Under the pieces are notes generated by a model, which saw only the letters and a list, made by a program, of their open reading frames with translations, made no database searches and had not been told where the DNA came from. The position numbers and the translations under genes are program-made. Below, one piece after another: positions 58,023 to 64,000 of a stretch of DNA of 64,000 nt (position 1 is the stretch's first letter; each line of letters starts with the position of its first letter). The stretch is from Cladorrhinum sp. PSN259 (taxonomy: Eukaryota; Ascomycota; Sordariomycetes; Sordariales; Podosporaceae), in NCBI GenBank assembly GCA_033725935.1, contig MU867076.1, positions 496,001 through 560,000 on the forward strand. The letters are read 5' to 3'.

Positions 58023-59166
58023 GCCATTAGGAGTGATATCTGTATCACCGTCGTGTGTCTGCATCTCGACACCCGCCGGCGAGGAGAGGGAGATGTAAAT
58101 ATTGGAAGCGCGACCCCAGGGTTAGGGTTCGCGTCTTGAGTCAAAATTGGGAAAAAAGGAAGAAACAATTGGGGACGGTGTGAAACGGGATACGGGTTTC
58201 CGTATCTGACACATCTGATGTAGGACGAAGAAGGGGAAAAGTTGGGCAACCAGCAACAACGGAATTGGTGACCAGTCGATGTTTGAGAAGGACGTGAATG
58301 ACACGCAAGGCGAATCCAAAAAAGAATGAAGTTTGAACAGGATCGAACATGTTCGAACTCACCTTCCGATGGATCCGAGTCGCAGCGTGGATTTAATCCG
58401 GAATTCGGAAAAAGACGTGTCATCCGAACCCCGTTGCATATGAACATCGAACGCGCCCTATTTGTGGGACCCGCTCCTTCGGAATTCGTGTACGAATCAA
58501 AGGGTTAGGGTGAGGACAACACGCCAAGAAAGCTTGTTCCCTTGTCAAACACGCGTGTCTTTCAGAGTTCAGGCTTGAGATGCTCTGAGATCCGCCTTTT
58601 ACAGCGGCATCATTTTGATCCCAAAAAGGAAACCAATCTTTAACAGCAGCTCTACGCACGCATACACGGAATTCGGCCACGGGAATTAACTCTGGGAACA
58701 CAGTGGTGGCGCTGTGCCGTGTGCTCGTCCCAACAGAAGAAACGTGAGTCGCTTCATGGGTGGTGGTGTTACCACAAGAACCATGTTGCCATGCAAAAGC
58801 ACTGGATGAGGATGCGCCGTTGTATGCAAGAGCGAATCCTTCCCAGATATGCGGCTGCACTCTGTCCCAAAATGGATAATAAACATATGGAATTCCGGTC
58901 CACTTGCTTCGAAGCCCTCAGTCCAGCGAAAGATGCGACTGCTACTCAGCGCTGACCTTGTAATCCGAACGGAATCGACGGGATTGACAAATACAAGGCA
59001 TACAAGATCCTGCCAGTTATGGCGGAATCAGAAAGAATGCACTCTGTTATAATCTCTACTCGATCCGCCATGCCTGGAGTCCTAGATAGATAGAACCGCC
59101 CCTCGTTACTACAAGTCCTTGCACCAGCTTCTGTATTCACTTTCACTCTTGCTCTTTTACGCAAAA
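58023..59166. promoter_or_regulatory. Divergent promoter between zinc-cluster regulator and MFS exporter
   Basis: 1.14 kb without a gene. It holds CGGAATTC at 58399-58406 (within the symmetric CCGGAATTCGG), 58480-58487 and 58667-58674, and its reverse complement at 58890-58897. It also holds the perfect palindrome TCGAACATGTTCGA at 58343-58356 and teloboxes AGGGTTAGGGTT at 58118-58129 and AGGGTTAGGG at 58501-58510. CGG triplets are the half-sites read by Zn2Cys6 proteins, so the repeated motif is a candidate binding site. Confidence 0.6.
58343..58356. promoter_or_regulatory. Perfect 14-bp palindrome TCGAACATGTTCGA
   Basis: This is fully symmetric and lies about 320 bp before the regulator start codon. 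It could be an operator for a dimeric protein. Nothing shows which. Confidence 0.4.
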
Positions 59167-61009
59167 ATGGACAATGCCCAAGCAACAGAAGACGCCCTAG
59201 TCAAGGCAAAATCCAAGACTGAAGCTTTGCCCATTTCTTCTTCAGAGGATCCAGATGCGAGCGCAACAGACTACAGCACAGACGGCGCCGTCATCGCTCC
59301 AGTCGAGACAACCGCGAGCAGCAGCGCTCGATATGTCACCGGCATCAAGTTGGTCACATTGATGGGGGCTATCACCGTCACCGTGTTCCTCATGCTCCTC
59401 GATACAACCATCCTCGCAACAGCTGTAACTATCCCCATCTTCATCTTGTTCTTCTTTTCTATACTTACTCTGGGTGTGTGTAGCTCCCCCGCATCACAGA
59501 CGAATTCAACTCCCTCACAGACGTGACCTGGTACGCGTCAATCTACCAGCTCACCAGCGCCGCGCTCCAACCCCTGACAGGCAAAATCTACAACAAGTTC
59601 TCGGTCCGCTGGACCTTCATGACCTTCTTCTTCTTCTTCGAAGTCGGCTCGGCCATCTGCGGCGCCGCTAATTCGTCTTCCATGCTCATTGGAGGCCGGG
59701 CGGTAGCGGGCATCGGGGGCGCCGGTCTCATCAATGGTGCCCTGACAATCATCGCCACCTCTGTTCCTCTCGAGAGGAGAGCGTCCTTGACCGGAGTCAT
59801 GATGGGCCTCTCCCAGCTTGGTATCGTCTCCGCGCCGTTGATAGGAGGCGCCCTGACGACGTACACGACCTGGCGGTGGTGTTTCTACATCAACTTACCC
59901 GTCGGTGCTCTTGCTTTTATTGGGTTGCTGCTCGTTCAGATACCCGATCAAATGGAGAAACAACCCGCCATGGTCGTTTTGCGCAGGATACACGTCGAAC
60001 TTGATCTCGTGGGTTTTGCGCTGCTTGCTCCTGCTTCGGTCATGCTCTTGATGGCTTTATCCTGGGGTGGGAACGAGTACCGGTGGGACTCGGCCACCAT
60101 CATCGGGTTGTTTTCCGGGGCGGGCGGCACGGCGCTTGTGTGGCTGGCTTGGGACTGGCACAAGGGTGACGAGGCCATGATTCCCCTGTCGATGTTGAGC
60201 AAGAGGGCCGTCTGGGCCAGCTCGGTTACGCATACCTTTCTGATGTCCATCACTTATGCGGGGTCGTTCTTCCTGCCTATCTACTTTCAGGCCGTCAAGG
60301 ATGCTACGCCCATAATGTCGGGGGTGTATCTCTTGGCGAGTATTATTAGTCAGTTGTTTGCGGCTGTTGGTTCTGGGATTGCTGGTGAGTTTATTCTTCG
60401 CGATTAGGGTACCTTGACTTGATTCAGAAGCTGACAGCTTTGTGCTTTGCAGTCGAACGAACGGGCTTCCCAATCCCTTACGCAGCAGCAGGCGCCGCCA
60501 TCGGATCCATTACCTCTGGTCTCTACGCTACTTTTACTCCTTCTACATCAACTGGCAAATGGATAGGGTACCAGATCCTAAACGGTGTTGGTCGAGGCAT
60601 AGGAATGCAAATGGGTATCCTGGCCATACAAGCCACCCTTAAGCCAAAGGACATCTCAATGGGCATGTCCATCCTCATCTTCGTCCAAACGATGGGAGTC
60701 GCGGTATTGCTCGCCGTTATGACCACCACTTTCCAGACCGGCTTGTCGTCAGAACTCCACAAACACGCGCCGCACGCGGATGCCGCAGCCGTAATCTACT
60801 CCGGCGCGACGCACTTCCGGAACGTGGTCAGTCCCGAAGACTTGCCCGGTGTTCTGGTTGGATACGCAAAGGCACTCAATAGACCTTATTACCTGGCTGC
60901 TGCATGTGGTGCTGTCGCCGTGGGGACTTCGTTCCTGATGGGGTGGACTGATATAAGGAAGGATAAGAAGAAGAATGCCAAGGCTGTAGAAGATCCGGAG
61001 AAGGCTTAG
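59167..61009 (+). CDS. MFS drug:H+ antiporter, DHA2 (14-TMS) family
   Basis: This is a plasma-membrane proton-coupled exporter of toxic compounds or metabolites. Exons 59167-59424, 59484-60384 and 60453-61009 (introns 59 and 68 bp) give 571 residues. After a disordered, acidic N-terminus, the first helix carries LMLLDTTILATALPRITDEF, the family motif restored by the first splice. Then come WYASIYQLTSAALQPLTGKI (motif A region), GGRAVAGIGGAGL, ASLTGVMMGLSQLGIVSAPL plus GGALTTYTTWRWCFYINLP (motif C region with the TWRWCFYINLP signature). Exon 3 begins VERTGFPIPYAAAGAAIGS. The protein ends with a Lys-rich cytosolic tail. The closest types are fungal toxin-efflux pumps, but no biosynthetic cluster is present beside it. 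The adjacent zinc-cluster regulator probably controls it (inference). Confidence 0.92.
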
Positions 61010-62534
61010 GATGTTGGACTCGGATTGCAGGGATTTCAGCGCGCCGTCGAGCTTGATGTTCTTTCTGAGGACGGGAGGAGGTTGACGATGCCTAGTCTTG
61101 AGAGTATTTCGGGGGCGGAGAGTTTGCAGTAGGATGAGGGGCGTTGGAGGAGGTTTTCTAAGGGTCGGTAATCTGTTACCTTTTTTATGTCATGGGCTAC
61201 TGGGATAATGGGCTACTGGGATAATGGGATAATGGGTGCATTGTCATAGGGGTATAATAAAGCGAGGGCAGGCGTTTTGGAGGGATTTTCATTTGAAAAA
61301 CAATACTTGTTTTAGAGTGAATAAAGCTGATCATAGAACACTCCTTGATGATTTCGCGCGTGTACCTTTCCCGAGAGCAAGTGTTCAAATAAGTTTGTAG
61401 CTGTAAGTGAGATTCGGCAGCGTCTATCATAAAATAAGTGGGCTTCCCAGAAAATTATCATGTCATGTTTACGTATGTACAGACTCCTGACTGTGTAATA
61501 ATTGGGCCTTCTTACGGAATAAACAGACATTTTTGTGACATGGATGAACATGGCTTTTCATTAGGTAAAGATGTCGTTTTGTGAAATCAACAGGCCGTTG
61601 TCCAGATGTTGGATCAGACCAGGTTCAACCGCACAATGAACTTCTGAATCAGGGGTTTATTTTGATGCACGTTGCAGGACATGTCTCATTAGCAACACAC
61701 ACTTGCTAACGATTGAGATAGTGCACATGAAGAAGATGCGAGCGTGCCGCCGTCTTTCTTCAATGCCAAGACTCCCTATCTTCAACTCCTTTCCGCGGGT
61801 TCCAGACCCTTTCCACTGTCCTCGTGGTGGATAGTTAAATTGCGACCTGACAGGGTCGAAATAAAACTAGAGAACCCCCGGCCGTATCGGCACCGGGACG
61901 GGCCTCAGAAGCCGTTGCCATGAAAATATTCAGTGGTGATGGTTTGATTAAAAAAAAAAACCATCAGCGCGCCGTTATGAACAACATCAAAAAAAGGTAA
62001 ACATTGACGGGTATCTTAGTGCACCTAGCTGCAATAACGTCACACTGCTTCTGCAGTGATGATGACCAAAAAATGACAGGCGCATTGGCAACCACTGTCT
62101 TGGGTACGCTAAAATGAGGCCAAGCTTGAGCACGAGCCAATAAGCGAACAACGCGAGATTGGTTCCCGTTCGGGTAGTTCCCCGATTTGGGGGTCAGTCT
62201 ATTGATTGATTGCCAGTGGTGCTTGCTCCTTGAGCTCTCCTTCCTCGATCGAAAGCTCATCCCCACGTTTTTTTTTTCCAATTTCTCATTTACAAGTTCC
62301 CTTGACCTTTTTCTCCTGTCAAATTCTCCAAAGCATTGTCTCTCTTTTTGCTCTGTATCCTCCATCTGCGTGAGCTGTGAGTGGCTTTTTAATATTTTTG
62401 CTTGTGCTATCGAACGATACGCGCCACTTGGAGAAAGCTTCCCCCCATCGAAGCTGTTTGAACGTTGGAGCAACCACCAGACATAGGAGGAATCCACAGC
62501 TCGAATTTGCCAACTGTCAACAACATAAAAACAA
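61010..62534. other. Intergenic
   Basis: Trailer of the exporter and promoter of the LRR-type gene. A 16-bp tandem repeat lies at 61194-61233. No gene is supported. Confidence 0.55.
61194..61233 (+). repeat. Short tandem repeat, 16-bp unit
   Basis: GGGCTACTGGGATAAT occurs twice in tandem (61194-61209, 61210-61225), followed by a half unit GGGATAAT. Confidence 0.9.
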
Positions 62535-64000
62535 AATGGACGAACCTCGAAGGCCGACCGGCATTCCAAGGTTATCTAAAATCCCGGTTCCAGGACAAGC
62601 AGTACCTGCATCCAAGCTCCCAATCCCTCGATCAACCTCTGTTCGAACCTCTCCTTCTCGCGATTCCCTAATCGCCACCCCTGGAAACGGCGCACTTCGA
62701 AACCCAAAGCTTCGCGCAACCCCTTCGAGAGACCAATTGGCCCCTTCGAGTCCCTCTACCACTAAAACAACACCATTCACGGTTCGTAGTGTCTCGTCAG
62801 CATCCTCTTCAGCAGCACAAAACCGCAAATCGATATCCCAGATCCCAGGAAGTGCCTCGCGAACCAGCATCCCCCGTTCGGCTTCGATTAAGCGTCAGCC
62901 TTCTCAACAATGGATCTCTGCGTCAAATGTATCGTTAGACGAGTCAGTTTCGGAGGAATATGAGGGTGCGGAAGACGCAACGCTTAAAAAACCATCGCTT
63001 GCTGAAAGGACAATGGACACACTATCACGCTTGCCATCTTCCCCCTCTGTCAAAGGCAAGGGTGCTGCGTCATTTTTCGATATGTCAGGGAGGTCCCCAT
63101 CGAGATCCAGCAGTAGAGCATCTCGCCCTGATTCAAGTCACCACTCTGAGGCATCGAGCAGTCATGGCAGGGCTCCCAGTAGACCCGGGTCGAGCGCTGA
63201 AGTCCGCCCTCCCATTTCTAGCTTTCGATCGAGTATCGCCGCATACCAGAACCATGCTCCCACCACCCAAACAATTCCATTGCGCACCAAAAAGAGTCTC
63301 CAGTCTATCCAGACACCGGGCTTCAAAACACCAGCCAGGGGATTACGGACGTCTTATTATGGGTCGCAGCCGCCTTCCCCAGCTTTCCCTCCGCCGCCGG
63401 CAGCGCGCTCACCCAGCCCGCCGAGATACGTTCCGGAGGCAACCATGTCGAGGTTTGGAGCCAAGACGGTCACTACTGGATTGGCAAATGGGTTGAAGAA
63501 GCGCCAATCAGTCAATGGATTGTTCAAGAAACCCACAGCACCTGCTTCGGCCAAGCCAGCCGCAACGGAAGCTCCCAGGAAAGCGTCTACGGCCTCGCAA
63601 AAGTCGACGGCAACTTCGAGTGAAGGGACGCATCTTTCCGGCTCGTCTGTTGCATCGGGGAGCACCGCGCTGACTGTTGACTCCGAAACCCCCGGCCAGT
63701 CATACAGAAAGACATCGTCAGCTTTGCGCGAGCAGATTGCAAAGGCCAGGGCAGCCAAGCGTGGGGTAGCAGAACCATCTGCTGAGCACCACGAGCCAGC
63801 TGATAGTAGTTTTGGTTTTGATACGGGTCACAGTGACCCCTTCAACCAGCATCGGGATGATAAATCCCAGACCAAAGTCTTGCACACTCGTTTGGAGACT
63901 GCCAGGACCAGTGGCAGGCTCAACATTGCTGCAATGGGGCTTCGGGAGATACCCGCTGATGTCCTCAACATGTACAATCTGGAGTCAATTGGTGGATCTG
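62535..64000 (+). CDS. N-terminal part of a leucine-rich-repeat-type protein (runs off the window)
   Basis: An uninterrupted frame from the ATG at 62535 continues to the window end, at least 488 residues, with no stop. Residues 1-380 are Ser/Pro/Thr/Arg-rich and disordered, with many short basic phosphorylation-type motifs (RSTSVRTSPSRDS, IPRSASIKRQPS, RSPSRSSSRASR, RSPSPPRY). Near 400 a conserved helix begins (SALREQIAKARAAKRG). Near 455-485 the sequence ARTSGRLNIAAMGLREIPAD followed by VLNMYNLESIGG is the first leucine-rich-repeat unit. Fungal proteins with this layout carry further LRRs downstream and are linked to polarity or septation signalling; that assignment is tentative since the repeats lie outside the window. 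Confidence 0.75.

Overview
The window is nuclear DNA from a filamentous ascomycete (Pezizomycotina, most likely Sordariomycetes). The evidence is short GT-AG introns, mostly 47-130 bp, with CTRAY-like branch sites; a copper metallothionein of the Neurospora type; fungus-restricted families (Pex23/Pex30 peroxin with a dysferlin domain, PXB/DUF3818, COX14-like, Zn2Cys6 regulator); a GCN4/CPC1-type site before a DAHP synthase; and TTAGGG-like teloboxes. A run of N (43230-43328) marks a scaffold gap inside a pyrimidine satellite. I see no transposon, rRNA, tRNA or CRISPR. Exon joins are my own reading from splice signals and reading frame.

Layout. 1-4.15 kb: gene-free. 4.15-8.06 kb: large conserved protein of unknown function. 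9.55-11.83 kb: Pex23/Pex30-type peroxin. 12.99-14.68 kb (minus): a low-complexity protein with three copies of a TPQQ(S/T)AP repeat, then an intron-split 26-residue metallothionein. 15.9-18.2 kb (minus): PXB/DUF3818 protein without a visible PX domain. 19.6-23.0 kb: secreted multicopper oxidase and a small GPI-anchored protein. 23.7-27.4 kb: coiled-coil protein and a 3-ketoacyl-CoA thiolase. 28.1-28.9 kb (minus): two candidate microproteins, one of them a 33-residue Cys/His zinc-knuckle peptide. 31.1-33.6 kb: vWA-Vint (Hint) protein, a candidate self-processing protein. 34.7-35.7 kb: ribosomal protein eL13 in five exons. 37.0-42.6 kb: SmgGDS-like ARM protein and mitoribosomal mL50 (both minus), then a COX14-like inner-membrane protein. 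43-44.1 kb: satellite, gap and AT-rich DNA. 44.6-45.7 kb (minus): conserved unknown protein. 49.1-50.4 kb: DAHP synthase with a CPC1-like site, TATA box and uORF. 51.1-55.1 kb: two membrane proteins. 55.5-61.0 kb: a Zn2Cys6 regulator and a DHA2-type MFS exporter transcribed divergently. 62.5 kb to the end: N-terminal part of a leucine-rich-repeat-type protein.

How the genes relate. Most are unrelated housekeeping or cell-biology genes. Mitochondrial functions (mL50, COX14-like) sit head to head. Peroxisomal or beta-oxidation functions (Pex23/30 peroxin, thiolase) are present but not adjacent. The clearest local module is regulator plus exporter: their 1.14-kb shared promoter holds four copies of CGGAATTC in 0.5 kb, a perfect 14-bp palindrome and two teloboxes. 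A pattern across the window is that the coding strand is C-rich at the 5' part of most genes and G-rich at the 3' part, on both strands.
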